Shown in pieces: positions 1-13,789 of a stretch of DNA of 64,000 nt (its first letter is position 1; each line of letters opens with the position of its first letter). A program made the position numbers and the translations under genes. This DNA is from Phoronis australis (Eukaryota; Phoronida; Phoronidae): assembly GCA_002633005.1 (NCBI GenBank), contig NMRA01000055.1, positions 193,992 to 257,991 of the forward strand, given 5' to 3'. A model generated the notes under the pieces. The model was given only the letters and a program-made list of their open reading frames with translations, searched no databases and was not told the DNA's origin.

Positions 1-589
1 CAGCTTCACACGTCATGTTGGACACCCACATTGTATCTTAGAACCATTTTAACTTCAATTTGCTACTCAAAACACTTCATTTTTGCCCAAAACAGTCAAC
101 TTCAATGCACCAAAAACTACTTGAATTGTTGTGAAGTTCAACTGCAGCTCGGGACAATGTATTTTTTGTAGGAATCTTATCGCATGTCGGCCAGAAACTT
201 CAGATTAAAGAATGCCGCCAAGGAAATTAACTGAATACTACATGACCTCAAGAATCTAGATTACAATCAGAATTTGAAATAATTGGAAACAGTTGTTTCC
301 ATTTGTCAGTGGCGTACAAGGTCTACCACCATTCTTAATTACCACAAAAACAGTCCTTTAACTGTGTTAATTATAATATTTTTAGTATCCAACACAAGAA
401 TTAACATAAATGAAAATGACTATCGCAGTTATGATAGATTAAAAAAGCAATCACTTTCAATACATTACAAGAAAAGTACCATATGCACAAAAGAAAATTC
501 TCCAATTCAGGAGTCTCTAAAATTTCAGACATCAATTTGAAGTCAAAATTGAGTTGAAGATTGCGACACAGGCCACTATGGTTCTCATC

Positions 590-900
590 CTATTTCTCAA
601 ATATCAGATAAAAAGTATAATTGGTGACCTTGAACTTGGGGTGGCCAATACTGCCTCTTTCTAAAACAAAATTGCCACTAAAGTGATGGTGGGGGAGGGG
701 CATAGTAGTCAAGTACAACCCCACATCAACATCAGCCATAGTCTTCTCGACACATCTGTCTACTTTCATCATGGTCCTTTGAGCAGCTTTGCGGATACAG
801 AGGTGAATGCTAAATGGACTTGAAAATAAAAAAGGTAACTAGGTGTAGCAGCAAACGTCAAATCCATCTTAACCATATCCCAAACCTTACTCACAAAAAT
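590..900. repeat. Dispersed 'CACTAGGTGGC' family member
   Basis: Shares ordered phrases with 39.0-39.3 kb: CTAAAACAAAATTGCCACTA, ATCAGCCAT, and a TTGAGCAGCTTTGCGGATAC-type stretch also near 9.47 kb. Diverged; no coding capacity. Confidence 0.5.
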
Positions 901-2239
901 TGGCCATTTTTACAATATTTCAAATATGTCTACCAAAATACCTTATCTTCATTCTTGGGGAACTTCAAATATGAAATATATACCATATAGCAAGAAAAAT
1001 TGGCAAAACCCGCATCTCGGAACTGCACAACCGCGTGGAGATTTGTTTACTACTTATGCAAAGTCAAAGATTTCGGGACTGTCGTTCAAATCGAATCTCC
1101 CACCACGCACAGAACAGCTCTGTATGTACCTTCACTCCTTTCAGTCACCAAGTTGACATAATGTTGCGTCAACGACATGTACATATGATAGTAAGATGCT
1201 GGGGAAAATGGAGACAAAGCGTAGCTTTGATCCTGAGTTGTGTCTGCATGCATACGACTGTTGCGAATGAAAGCTACAAATCACCTCACACCTTAGTAGT
1301 GACTTAGTGTTCATGAACACGGCAAGTTGTAAAGAGATAAATGCTCATCCAAATTCTTTTTAAGTCAGGTAATTTGACATTTCGCTGTTTCGATCTCATG
1401 CTCACGAGGTGCTTTTAACCACTGACCGATTTATGTATCAATTTTGTACTTGGTTTTCATATCAGTCCCTCAGCACGTGATGTGTGTAACAATGAACTGT
1501 TGACCTACTTTAAAGTGGACCACAATGCAACAGCTTGGCCCACTCAATATGTTGATTTCGCCTGCGTGCCCCAGTTGGATTCGACGCATAATGATAAAAC
1601 GTTTTGTGATAATTAAGTTAATTATGCACTGCAAATTCAGATAACACTGCGCGTGAATGTTGAAATAATGAATGTGGCTAATGGGTGTATAGGTTATATT
1701 GACCAAAAGCAAGTTTTCACCGAAAAATTAAATGAAGTCCTTCAGATTTTGATGCCTCCCCACATAAATCAGCTTTTTCTCGGCTTCAGCAAATCAACTT
1801 GATTTGAACTTAGAAACACGAGTTCTCAAAACGGCTTGGTGGATTTCGCCGAAACTTTCCATACTTTCCATTTATTCATTTTCAATACAAACGTCTAGTT
1901 TTAGCGTAATGTAAGAAAGACGAATACAACTTCTATTTTTTGCAAACTTATTTGTCATAGAAATCAAACAAAAAGGCTAATAAAAATTCCTAACAGCATT
2001 TTAGAGGTAACTGGTGAAATTTTTATAAAAAGTTTCATTAAAATCGACTGAGGAGTTATTTTTCTATCAATGTACCTTTCTTAAACATGGAATTTTGACT
2101 TAAAAAGGTGTTTACATAAAAACAATGATACATAAATATAAAACTGATTTGTCATATTCCCTGATCTTTTTTCTTTCAGAAAATATATACTTTTACAGGT
2201 TGGCAGCTTAGTTTTTTGATAAACGAGTTAGAATGGAGG

Positions 2240-2500
2240 CCACTAAATAAGGTTTGAGATAACCCTAAAATGAGAAGGCGCCTTTGTCACCTTAATAGAA
2301 ACCTATTAGCTAATTTCATGAAAATCCATCAAGAAACTCTGATATAAAGGCAGATAAAAACTAAAATTGCCACTAGGAAGCACAGCAGTAGTTGGATCAC
2401 TCCGAAACTTTTGGACATCTGTCACCAGCTTCATAGGAACATCTGCTGAATCTCATCAAGATCCCCATTTAAGTATGGGATGGGGCTTTTCCTAGAAGGA
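2240..2500. repeat. Dispersed 'CACTAGGTGGC' family member
   Basis: Contains TTCATGAAAATCCATCAAGA and AAAATTGCCACTAGGAAGCA, phrases repeated at 38.9, 41.8 and 50.1 kb. Confidence 0.6.
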
Positions 2501-2902
2501 TACAATGTGACAAATCCATGTGTCACAGTATCTTTTTAAAATCTCAGAATGATACAGCAGGAGTTGAATGAGAGCATGCTTAAACCCTTAGAATGATATT
2601 AGTTTAGGAATGCACCTCTTGTGGTATGTTTTAAACTCTAAGAATGTGCATGCCCATTATTTAGTTGGCACTGGCACTGTAGTTGTAGTAACAGAAATCT
2701 AATGCATAGTGGTGTCTTGGTTGCCCGTTATTCCGTTGATGGAATGCAGGAGTGACGATCTGAAGACTAGGGTTTCCCCTACATGTAAACTTCTGGGCGG
2801 CCCGCCACGCTCCTTTTTGGCCCTGCCACTCATAAATCATACTCAAATTCACCACCACACACCTAATCGTGACGGTGAAACTTCAGTGCCACGCAAAAAT
2901 CG

Positions 2903-3005
2903 CTAGTAAAAATGGGTGCTAGGAAAAATGATGGCTAGTAAAAATGATGGCTAGTACAATGATCTTTAGTAAAATGATCGCTAATAAAAATGATCTCTCG
3001 TAATA
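2903..3005. repeat. Short degenerate tandem repeat, about 17 bp
   Basis: Copies of AAAAATGATGGCTAGT with drift (AATGATCTTTAGTAAA, AATGATCGCTAATAAA, AATGATCTCTCGTAAT). Confidence 0.85.
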
Positions 3006-3804
3006 ATGAATAAGCACAAGTCACAAGGCACCTTTCGCTGTTAGTGGATCGAACGGGAAAAATAACAATTTTACAATGGGCTCTTGAATTGTGCCCCCGT
3101 TAAACACAATGATTCAATCCCCTTTCGTACCTCATCTCTGCCTGGTTATCCGACAATGCACTTACACGTAATACAGCTGGGGACCAGGCCATGACCTCAA
3201 TCCGAATTTTCTAAAATCATGGTGAAGCGCCAAGGCTTGTTAATGAAGTAAGGAACAGTAAGCTTTCTCCTTCATTCATTTTATCGTGTCCAAGTTTACA
3301 AAAGATATTGTTAATTATACTGCAGGGCGTGACATTCAACTGTTTAATCAACCGTAGACCTGCGCCAAAATGACAATATTGAATGGAAACCAGTCTAAGA
3401 TTCGTCTGCATGGACTGGATTATACATCATCTGCTACGCTGGCCAATGTCAATCCACTATAGCTGATTTATGTTTAGCAAGACGACATCAACGGAAGTTT
3501 CGTTATACGAATTAGTTTATTACGTCTAAAAAGTTCAAATAATTTTTGTTCTACGTTCGTCACATCGTGGATAACTGAATGTTAACACTGTGTTTTGTAC
3601 TAAAGTGCGTCTACAAGTGTGTCTCAACAGACATCACGCTATGATCTATGCCGGACACTTCATTGCCAATTTGTCTTGCGAAGTATCCTTTACCCAGATA
3701 CTTCCACTACAAGATGCTCGGGTTAAGGTCTTATCTATGTTGAGTAAACTTGTATAATGCACCAAACTGCACCCAATTACATTTAGTTTTCCAAATTTTG
3801 CCTG

Positions 3805-3955
3805 GGGAAGGTCTCCCAACAACCCCCCTCCCCAATGGGAGGATCTCACTTCGTCCCATGTTCGCATGTGGCGCCGGGTTCCGCATCCGTGCTCTGAGCA
3901 AATATTTGCAGACAAAATGTCGGGCCCCCCTTGTGATATCCTAGATCCGCCACTG
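3805..3955. repeat. Dispersed repeat ending CTAGATCCGCCACTG
   Basis: Its last 50 bases (ACAAAATGTCGGGCCCCCCT ... CCTAGATCCGCCACTG) recur at 21125-21172. The C-rich body makes the only long - strand frame here (3646-4008), which is therefore not a gene. Confidence 0.6.
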
Positions 3956-4100
3956 CGAGCATTCATCACCACGCTCCTTTCGAAACCCAGGCAATAGGGG
4001 GATCCCACTTCTCATATTCACGTGTGGCAACGGGCTTTGCACCCGGTTTTGGCCATTCGCTACCACGCTCCTTTCAAAACCCAGGGGAAACCCTGCATCG
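3956..4100. repeat. Imperfect direct repeat, about 105-bp spacing
   Basis: CACCACGCTCCTTTCGAAAC CCAGG near 3966 recurs as TACCACGCTCCTTTCAAAAC CCAGG near 4061. Confidence 0.7.
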
Positions 4101-5270
4101 TTTGTATCTGATGCACTCAGTGTCACTTTCCTTACTAAATAACATCAGATTACAATTGTGGAAAGTCAACAGGTTTTCTCAATACTATTCCTATTGAGAA
4201 AGGCTCATAAAATTGGATCCCGGGCCAACCTCATCGTGCCATCCTTACAGAACTCTCTACCTCTACAGAAATCAGCAAGAACGTTGTCCAGTTGCTTTTA
4301 ATACAAGTATCATTGGTTTATCATCTTTGTACTACCTTATCACTGTTTTTAAGTCAAAGTTAGCACTGGCAACAAAACCTCAACAGACTGTTTTACAGCA
4401 AAACTCCTCCCCAGAAATTGTCTGACTGTGTTCCTAATTTAGGTACAGTTGTAACATTTGCAAACACAGAAGCCAATAAGAATACAAACTAGCCAATTTG
4501 TTCCAATAGCCACAGGTGGCATATGGAGATCTACACAAAACAGGTAGAAGAAGCACTATTTGACAACACCTTTGTCCCTGTGACTCAACTTATTTTCAAT
4601 ATGTAACCTAGTTAAAACTCCATGATACCTTATCAATAGTCACAGCAATGTGATAAATGATTATCACTAGGAAAACACAATCTCAAACTAAATTTTTTGA
4701 ACAAAAGGGAACAAGGGGCATTTTTTTCAAAGGTCACAACACGGTGGTAACTTTGATTATAATTTTTATACAGGTCATTAACGTGACTCATCAAGTCGGT
4801 CATTACGCATGGATACAAAAAAATCATCAACTTTAAGCGTCAGTTGCAACATTTTCTTTTAAAAAATGCAGCGCCGCATTTGCAATAATCTACCCAAGAC
4901 CGTCTTACATATGACCGGGGTTACAACATTTGATAAAACAGTCAACATTTTAGAAACGAGAGTATTCGGTAATTCACCCACACCGGCGTTACGCCTACGG
5001 GCATTTATATTATAGGACTAATGGGCCATGTTAGTATTTTGTCCTTTTTCGCTTCCAATTTTTAAAATGGGCCGCTTGGCCCGAGTTGAGCAACCACAGC
5101 ACGTCAATGAAATTATTTTAGCGCCAATGACATAAAATGGGCCTCAAATGCATACTTTCAAAATATTTGCAGAAAGGTCTGCATGTGTAAATGTAAAATC
5201 AAGTAAAATAAACAAATATTTGTGATAGACATACTAATACTAAGTTCCATTCCAGTAACCACCCAGGGCA

Positions 5271-6117
5271 CTTAAAGGGATAGTACGATTTTGACAACCA
5301 AAATGCATTTTTAAGATTATTATTGGGCAGGAAAGACTATAACCAGCGCAATAACATTTATAGCACCTTTGCGTTTTTTAACAAACTGCCGTTGTCTGCA
5401 TTTAATAAAATCAAGGTTGGTGACTTGTCAGAGAACAATTAACACAAACACTGCTGATAGGGCGCAAGTGTGTGTGTAAACATGATTGACTAAAGTGGAG
5501 TAAGTCATGCCATGACAACTCGCACTGTGACAACTGTCCCCCCCAGGTGTAAAAACAGCGATTAATACGCTTAAACTACTAGGTTCCCAGTTTAAATTTG
5601 AGCTTAGGACTGTTCTCATACAAATCATTTTTCTTGCCAATAATGTCCATTTGAATACAAGGGAGGTAAAAAGCAAGGACTAGGTGTTAACCCGAACATG
5701 GGTACTTAAAAACAAATGTTTTGAGAAGTCTGGGGATGAGTACATACCAAATGGTCAATCGACTTTATGCCCACAGGGGGCTACACTGATGTTGGACTTC
5801 CCATATAACAGTCAAATAAAAATTGATAGCTCACTGCCCGCAAAGTTGAAAGCCAAATGCAATTTTGGTTCAGTCCTCAGTCTCCCACCTACCTGGGCTG
5901 TTTACAACTGTCAATCAAACACAAAGCCATCAACCTCCAGGCAAATGCCAGTACACATTTGAACTTTGTCTTTGCTGCTTTTTTGCCAAGGTGCTAGGCC
6001 GAACTTTGCACTTCAGAAGTCAATTACACAGTTGGCACTTCTTCAAACCATTAAGTGACTGGTTAATCAGTTTATGTCCAATCACAAGAAGTGACACTGG
6101 AAATCTATCCCTTTAAG
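5271..6117. mobile_element. TTAA-flanked nonautonomous DNA element, 847 bp
   Basis: Starts CTTAAAGGGATAGTACG and ends CTATCCCTTTAAG, so inverted AGGGATAG termini sit next to TTAA on both sides. TTAA-flanked insertions suggest a piggyBac-like family. Internal ORFs are short and unrecognised. Confidence 0.55.
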
Positions 6118-6599
6118 GTAAACATTCCTTAATTTAAGATGGTTTCTCAAGTTAGGACACAGGAAGCTTGTCAGAAAAAGATAAATTGTTACCATTTGTG
6201 ATTCAACAGAACACTCCCCCCCAAATGGAGGGGATTAAAGGTCGCAATATATTCAAAATCTACACCAACATAATAGTTGAGGAACCAGAAGTAACAGTAC
6301 CTGAGACATTAATGCCAACTGACAAAAATCCTACCTAGTGGCCACAAAGTCAGAATAAATACTCAAGACAAAATATCGAGGATGACAGTACATAGCTACC
6401 AAGTAGTCGGCAATTCCCTAATGTCTTCCGCTGGTAACAAACCCCTGCCAGGAAATTTCCATACAAACCTTTCCAATACTATGTATCCAGTTTTTAACGA
6501 CCAATGATTCTCATTTGTCGGTTACAAATCAAGGACACGATCGCAAATTTTAGAAATACCACGGGTCTGTTTCAAGAAACCATTTCTGTCTTATTTGAC

Positions 6600-7240
6600 T
6601 TAAAACCCTTACCAACCCCTGGTAGATAGCGCCTCTGCGACTGAGCGCCATCGAATCCTGTTGTTCGCCATCTGCCTTATCTGCCACATGCTGAACACGG
6701 TTTCACGAAGTTCTGTTTCTATTGTGCTCCTCCAGGTTTGGACCTGTCTGTCTGGTCGACGACTTCACTGCAAGTTCTACAACAGAGCTTGTTTTGTGAT
6801 GCTGTCGTCAAGTATTCTGAGAGTGTGTCCAACCCACCTCCATTTTCGCCGCTTTATCTGAGTCTCCACACTTTCATGCTGAGTTCTCCACCAGACCTCT
6901 TCGTTTATCATCGGATTCTATCCGACCATTTTATCAGTAGGATTTGTCGAAGACATCTATCTACGAAGACCTGGACTGTGTAACAATGTTTTAGTAAGTC
7001 TCCATGTCTCTGAACCGTAAAGAACAGACATCATATAAGAGGTGAAGATTCTTAACTTTAACTTGAGTGACTAGGTCTTTCAGCTCCATACAGGCTTTAG
7101 CACAGCGTGTGACTGACGAGATTTCCTGATGCTTGCTTTAATGTCCTCTACAGTTCCCCCACTTGTGCTAACGACACTCCTCAGATAAGTAAATTCTGAG
7201 ACATTTTCAATCTCTTCACCATCCAATTTAGACCAAAATC
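6600..7240 (-). pseudogene. LINE reverse transcriptase C-terminal remnant
   Basis: The - strand reads DGEEIENVSEFTYLRSVVST then GGTVEDIKASIRKSRQSHAV, SVLYGSETWRLTK, VDRCLRQIL, and near the 3' end NNRIRWRS. The series FTYLG..., LYG(S)ETW and RCLR.I is typical of the end of non-LTR reverse transcriptases. Stops and frameshifts are frequent. Clade cannot be settled. Confidence 0.75.
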
Positions 7241-8999
7241 AGGCTGTCTTAGCCCAGTTTCATGCAAAATGTCTTAGGGTCCGTTTCATGAAATTTATTA
7301 AAACAAATTTAATACTGGTCCAAGTAACAAAAATTTACGGCTAATATTGTCAGGAATTGTACAAGACTTGGCTTACCTCAAAATCCAACTCTGCCTGGTG
7401 GTTTGGTAATTGGCCCAATCATGTTTTACACCCAGCAGAATAAATGAGGAACATAATATGGCAAGATTATACAAAAACTTTAGGTTGTAAACATCACATT
7501 TCTTGTCCGATTTTTGAAACTCAAAAACTTAACCACGGATACTTTTCACAGACTATTCATTATACATGCTATTTAAAAACTTTCAAAACGAAAATTTAAA
7601 AATACTATTGTTGCCCCCAGTGTTTTTATGATGAGTCTGATTATCTAGGGAAGATAACATCAGCAGCATGGTATAGACCGCAAATTTTAAGGTATGCAAA
7701 CCAGTCGAGTCTCAACTGGTGACGGTGTCAACGTAGGATTCTTTTTATGACATCACAGGAAACTGTTGAAGAACAAATTTAGTTAATATTTTTCATATAT
7801 AACATCTCAGCTGTTGGAACTATGATTAGAAAGTGTCGTTAGTTAGGAGCTCATAATAAAGTTGAAATGAAAAAAGATAGAATTTATGAATAAACAAAGC
7901 CATAAATATAAGGAACTTAGCCGAGTCCCTATTTGGGATTGTTTCAAGCAACAGGGAACTCGGGCTCACTTTGGTTGCCCTCACTGGACTTGTAAATATT
8001 ACAAAAACATCGAATACTTACTTGAAAAGAGCAAATGTCAAATTTCTTTCAAGTCCATCAATATCTATCTATTGGTTCTATAATACCACCCATTTATTTA
8101 TTTTATTTATATATTGTGATATTTAAAATGGGGGTGGCCTCTTCAGTGATAGCGCTGCTTTCCAAGAGGGCCCTTTTGAAAAGAAATGCCTTGTTAACAA
8201 CTAAAAAGGACACCAGGGGGCACTAGACTAGTCCAACTCTGTCCAGACATCTCAGCCACATACTCCCCCCAGGTTTCTATGAAATCTGTCAATCAGTACT
8301 CCACAAATCATCCAGAAATGTTCTTTCCCAAAAATACCAAAGAATAGTCCCGCCCCCTACCTCTGGGGGTGGGTCAGATTGAAAAGCAGCATGCACCTTT
8401 CTACACACCTGTGCTAACTTTCACACCACAGAACAACATGTTTCATACAGTATTAACTTTGAGAATAGGAAAAAACGTTCAAAGAATCGCACCAAAAAAG
8501 AAATTGGCCAATAGGTGACATTCTACTTCATGACATGAAACAGAGCATCACTCATAATCTTCCAGATCTTAAACTCTGGTAAATGGCTGTCGTCCAGCCT
8601 TGAGGTTTCTAACAAATAACTGGAAAGTCCAACCTCACATCACCATTGCCAGTTACCACCATCGACATATACATCATAGAAGCTCAATGGATTTCCAGAA
8701 AACCAGCAGGGTGAGACCGGAATAGAAATTAACCGCCAAGTCAATTTCTAGTTTTGCTATGCATCTTCAAAACATGGTTGCATTTAGTAGAAAGCATACA
8801 AAATACAACCCAACTGCTTTTCTAAACCATTTTCCAAAATTAAACATCGAGATTCCAGGCCAAAGCTCAAATATTATAGATGAGGTCAGTGTTTAAACAA
8901 CTTTTTTAGAAAGACCATTTTCTTACGGCACCATGAAGTAGAAAAACTAAAAAATAATGTTAGTATTCCCATAGAATCAGCTTTATCTAGTTATGTCAG
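7241..8999. other. Gene-free stretch
   Basis: No coding signal accepted. ACACCAGGGGGCACTAG at 8210-8226 is a strong CTCF-like site (13 of 14 core positions). Confidence 0.45.
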
Positions 9000-9480
9000 C
9001 ATGTGATAACAAGAGCAACGCAGAGCGTTGGAATGCGCTCATGACAGCACCACAAACGGTGTGCTTCTTTGGTGTTTTAAGTATCACAAAAACGGCCATT
9101 AGATGGCACAGAATGCATCAAACCCGTCAAAATTGAAAATGAGGTACCGTCTCTGTGAAACAGAACTATTTGTCAAAGTTCATGAAAAGAATTCAAGGAA
9201 TTCTTACGATTTAGGAGTAGATGTAAAATAATTAACACAAGGAGGCACAGCTATAGTCTGTTTGAAAATTATCGTCATCTGTTGCCATGTCCATAACAGC
9301 CCATTCGCCAAATTTCGCAAAGATCCTTCAAAGGGTTAAGAAGTAACAGCAGCAGATGCAAAAAAAAGTCCCTATGGGACGCCAGACTAGTCGAAAACAT
9401 CCGAAAATCACCGAAAGCCGGGGTTGTTTGCATAAGGAACACAGCTGTCAATTTTCATTATGATCCTTTGAGTGCTTTGG
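9000..9480. repeat. Dispersed family: GAGCAACGCAGAGCG head plus 'CACTAGGTGGC' parts
   Basis: AGAGCAACGCAGAGCGTTGG ... CACAAACGGTGTGCTTCT recurs at 41.84 and 50.18 kb. Followed by GGCCATTAGATGGCACAG and by phrases shared with the 39-kb array. Confidence 0.65.
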
Positions 9481-11294
9481 CAGATAGAGAGGCACACCTC
9501 AAAAGCATCTATTATCTATTATATAATCTATTATATAAAATGCATCATTTGCACAAACTCCGTCTCCCCCGCTCTACTACAGACCTTCGTTGCGTCTGTC
9601 CCAGGTATTGCACCGGCCCCCTATTTGGATTCGAGGTGTTCTATTTTTTCTTGCAGGCCGTTTTTTGGCAGACGCAGAGGGAGGGTGGCCAGTTTTGTAC
9701 TGGCCTTGGTGACTTCAGTTCGTCGGCTTAACGGCCTGGATGACGTCACTACGTCGGCTTAATTTCACTCCCTCCGGCTTCTGTCACGTATACAATTCAT
9801 CTGGCCTGTCGCTGCCAAAATTAATGCCTCATTAAAAAATCCTTACTCTTCCTTTAGTAAACTAAATTATTAACCCTTGTGTTGGAAAATTGGCGTTCTT
9901 CATTTATTCTCCTGCTAAAATTGCAATGCGCTCTTTGGGCGCCATTGCATCACCTGTTGGCCAATTTCCATGTTATTCAATCACCAGCAGATGTAATCTC
10001 AAGAGTGCGTGAATTGCTTACAGATGCCGAGATTGTACAACAGCAGGAGAGATGTGGGCAACAAAGCGCCTCAAAGAGCAAGGATGGCAATACGAAGATG
10101 CAGCAAAAACTCGTATCAGGGGAGAAGATCGAAGAGTGTGTAACCAGCACGAACTTGGTTGCATCTCCAAATTTACATTGTGTGCGATACTGGAAGGAGG
10201 AGGGCCAGAGACTATCCCGGTGCCTACCCTCTGACATCACCACAGAAACAGAAACAGAAACAGAAACAGAAACAGAAACAATCAAATGTGAGGTTGCATA
10301 CATGTCATAACAATCACAAGTGGTTTCATTTCATTACAAGTTTTTACTATTTTGTGATCAGAAAACCCAATTTCAGAAAAAAAAACTCTCAAGAGATATC
10401 GTAAAATTTTCGGATATGGCACATACGTGCGGGTGCGACAAGTACGCACTGTTTTCAAAACGACCACAGATTTCCTTTGTTACAAAAGGCGGAGAATTAT
10501 GAAAAATAATGTTTATTAGATTGTCTTTTTACTTCTATAAACGGCTGTAACGGGCAAGGTGAATGTCGGTTCATTCCCAGATTCTGCAAGCACCCCCGTT
10601 GTTAGCTCTAAGTTTCACGACGAGGTGACAAGCTGAACACCGGGGTTCGGTGATGATTTCGGTGTCTAACTGGAGCTCTACACACACTAGCTACCTAGCT
10701 GTATGTTGACGATAGTCTTCATACAGCTAGCTGGCTTTCTACCTCAGTATGTACATTTATGATGCAACTTTTGTAATATACAGTATTTTCAATGCATTCT
10801 TAGTTTTCACTTTAAAGAATATCTGATTACTGTACTTTGTGTTACGGCAGGGTCAGATGTTCTGGAAAGAAATTTGTACTGCCTGGGGAAAGAATCCCGC
10901 AGCCGCACTAGTGGGCACAGCAGTACTCGTCGTCATCGGTCGTCAGCTGCATAAGAAGACAGCTGCCAAATTTCAATAAGATCCTGCAAGGGGCTTAGGA
11001 GATACAGCTGCAGACACTGAATGTCCAGACAAAGATGACGACAGTATGCACTCACATGTAAATGTGTAGGCAAATAAAAAGTCATTCAACTAGAAATAAC
11101 AATTCCTGCCAGTAGATAATTAATTAGGGGCAGTTATCCTACCAAGGATAAATCATTTTTGCCTAATTGCCAAGCAACTTACAGCACAATACAGGTACTT
11201 TATGCATCACAGTTGTACAAAAATTATGTACAGAGTTAAATAGTATGTACAACACAATAGGACCGCCCCAGACTACATGGTGGTAGAAAGCACA
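9480..11294. other. Gene-free stretch
   Basis: Overlapping ORFs at 9.88-10.5 kb run through the ACAGAA microsatellite and show no domain. A small hairpin (AGCTGTATG...CATACAGCT) lies near 10.7 kb. A member of the 'CACTAGGTGGC' family is recognisable near 10.98 kb (ATCCTGCAAGGGGCTTAGGA). Confidence 0.4.
10244..10282. repeat. Hexanucleotide microsatellite (ACAGAA)n
   Basis: About six pure copies of ACAGAA. Confidence 0.95.
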
Positions 11295-11950
11295 TGACAT
11301 GTTTGCAACTCGTAACAATCTTCAAACCTGACTTTTGTCATTGTCGAGGCTAAAAAAAACGTTGAGTAATTCTCAAAGAAGTCATGTTGTGTACCAACTC
11401 AACTGTAATGAATGTGAACAGTTTTACATTGCAATGACGAACAGGATTCTCAGCATCAGAGTCAAAGAACACTGTAAAGACACGCACAGTGCTGTTCTCA
11501 ATCCTTCCTTGACAACTGGTCATACTATAGATTGCTCTGGTGTTCAGATCCTAGACAAGGATAATGCCACCCTCAGGCTCCTCATAAAGGAGGCTATGCA
11601 TGTAGGGTTGAATCATGCTGAGTGTTACCTCAATAGAAACAATGGTTCATTTGAGCTCCAACTGTTTGGATTTCTGGTCTGTCCCTCTCACAATGCATTT
11701 TGACATGTACCTGTACAGTCTCTTCTCTACCCGTACAGTCTCTTCTCTACCCGTACAGTCTCTTCTCTACCCGTACAGTCTCTTCTCTACCCGTACAGTC
11801 TCTTCTCTACCCGTACAGTCTCTTCTCTACCCATACAGTCTCTTCTCTACCTGTGTCGCCTGTTTTGAGTCTGTGAAGTGTTTCCTTGACAACGGTTTAG
11901 AGTAATAAACCAAAACGTTGGATAGATATGTCGTTATTTACTTACGCGCT
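11295..11950 (+). pseudogene. Penelope-like element remnant (GIY-YIG end) with 3' tail
   Basis: The frame from about 11335 to 11703 reads RSHVVYQLNCNECEQFYIAM, RVKEH, then LRLLIKEAMHVGLNHAECYL and NRNNGS. The order Y...C..CEQFYI (normally YIG), R..EH, and KEA.H is that of the GIY-YIG endonuclease at the C-terminus of Penelope-like retroelements. Gly of YIG is Ala here. The end carries the family-like CAAAACGTTGG tail. The reverse transcriptase is missing, so this is a 5'-truncated insertion. Confidence 0.65.
11709..11852. repeat. 20-bp minisatellite, about seven copies
   Basis: CCGTACAGTCTCTTCTCTAC repeated head to tail, first copy CTGTACAG, sixth CCATACAG. It sits in the 3' tail of the Penelope-like remnant and makes a repetitive open frame that is not a gene. 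Confidence 0.95.
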
Positions 11951-11974
11951 AATTTTAAATTTCGTGCTTCTGTT

Positions 11975-12195
11975 CTGGCCAAAATCAAATGTGATCACAT
12001 GACCTAGTTTTGGAAATTGACATTGGAAGGCCAAATAGAATAATGCAAACCGAAAAAACTTGTAAAGAATCAGACAACAAATAACATGTGAATCTCCAGT
12101 GGTATGAAAACAAGGCAGCAAATGAGCCTGACGGATGTTTACGGCATTGTGGGTAAATACAGTGAGATTCGAGTGTCCCTGTGTAATCCTTGACA
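11975..12195 (-). repeat. Dispersed repeat shared with the duplicated segment
   Basis: The - strand matches 41090-41230 and 49399-49540: CCCACAATGCCGTAAACATC CGTCAGG, then GCTGCCTTGTTTTCAT and TTGTCTGATTCTTTACAAGT. This explains the short ORFs at 11.94-12.23, 41.13 and 49.44 kb as repeat-derived. Confidence 0.8.
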
Positions 12196-13789
12196 GCCCT
12201 ACTACAGGGTTTATACGGTACAACAAAAATCAATAGTCAGAAGAGATTTACCTTTCCACTTCCGACTACCATTAGGAGTGAAACCTCTCATCAGCCAAAC
12301 CACATTAATCTCATTTTACACAGACAGAAGTCCATTTAACAGAGAGAAGGTTTTGAAGTGACACAAAATCTGTGTCAATCAGCATAGTATTGGATAAGTG
12401 AAACAGGATACAAGAAAACAATGACATATATGTAACAATTTGTGGTTAAGGACTTTTGACCAGAAGTTTACCTTCTTGCCTTGCCCAAACCACATCAAAC
12501 CAATGTGTGATATCAATGTTGACACAGGCAAGTATCTAAAGACTCCTCAATAACAACAAAAGTGGAGGTCACCTTGTTTTTGTGACAGTTAGTTATGAAA
12601 CAATCCACAAATATTGTGACAGTTGAGGCCACAATTTAGCCATAGAATCCTAGAAGAGGTATATAAGACAACTGATGCTGTCAGTACCGTGACTTGTTAA
12701 TAAGCAGTTTCCACACTGAGGCATGACGTCTTTAGTGACCAAATTCCCAATAAAACAGTACACGTACACCTTCAGAGTTTGAAACACTACCTAAGGTTCT
12801 TTTTCCTACTACACAAATCTAAAGGTTTTTAACCTGTATTTTAAAACTTTGTTTCAAAAGATATATTCAGTTTCAACAACATGACATCTCGGCTTGTGCC
12901 GTTTCTAGCTCAAAAACAATAAAAATTCACAACATTTCAAGAATCTCTACAAAAAAGGTTAGGTTTATGGAATTAACCATTGCAAAAGGGTGGTGTTTCT
13001 GAAAAGGGCGACTTTTTCATAGATGCTCCCTACACTCTTTAAATTGGTGAGTATCCTAATTTTCTAGCAGAACCCTCCCCCCTCAAAAATATAGTCAAGC
13101 ACCCTTCAGGTATAAAATACTCAGGCTTAAATTAGCCTGTGGTTGCCTGGTTTGAAACTCAAACATGGGCACTAACATGATATTTACATGACAGTTTTTA
13201 CCAACAAATTGACACTGGGAACAACTAGCCACAGCCCAGTGAGGGTGCCTACATACACTAAAGACTATTTTCATGTCCACAAGGACTTTCCACCTGAGCT
13301 CAGTTTCTATTAATACAGGCTTTATAAACAATTGGAGAGATCAGTTTCTGATATCATTTTGCACTTAAGTATCAAAGTCAAGCCCAGTGTCAAGGTACAG
13401 CTGGTACGAACCTGGGATGTGAAACTTGATTTCAGGGAATATTGAGTGAAACTACACCAGACAAAACAATCACTGTAACTCAACACAATCACTGAGACTT
13501 GAGAGAGTGGGCCTACACAGCTAATGTCAGGATATTCAGCAATTCGGTTTTGTTGATCCTTATCATTGTCACCATTGTCATTACAGTCATCATTATCATT
13601 ATCATTAGCAGTGTTTATATTTAAAGATCTTGCCCACTTAAAATGATCAAAGTACTGTGCAATTTAAAAACAAAGATGGCAGAACACAATGAAATTGTAT
13701 GCGTGATCATGAATACACAACATTAACAAACGAGATTGAAAGCGAAAAAACTAAAACATTACCAGATTATGAGTAAGAGTAACAATTAT
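12196..13789. other. Gene-free stretch
   Basis: The - strand frame at 13095-13331 (78 residues) has no recognisable motif. CATTATCATTATCATT near 13.6 kb is a short microsatellite. Nothing else supported. Confidence 0.4.

Larger units (their letters stand above)
1..5270. other. Gene-free AT-rich stretch
   Basis: Apart from the repeats listed separately, only short ORFs without recognisable content or splice support are seen. Confidence 0.5.

Noticed and set aside
3646-4008. 120-residue - strand ORF
   Set aside because: Runs through a C-rich dispersed repeat ending CTAGATCCGCCACTG that recurs at 21.1 kb.
8541-8577. + strand exon candidate SITHNLPDLKLW with a GTAAAT donor
   Set aside because: Weak polypyrimidine tract and only 12 codons; indistinguishable from chance.
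9879-10310. 143-residue + strand ORF
   Set aside because: Runs through the ACAGAA microsatellite, with no domain or splice support and other open frames overlapping it.
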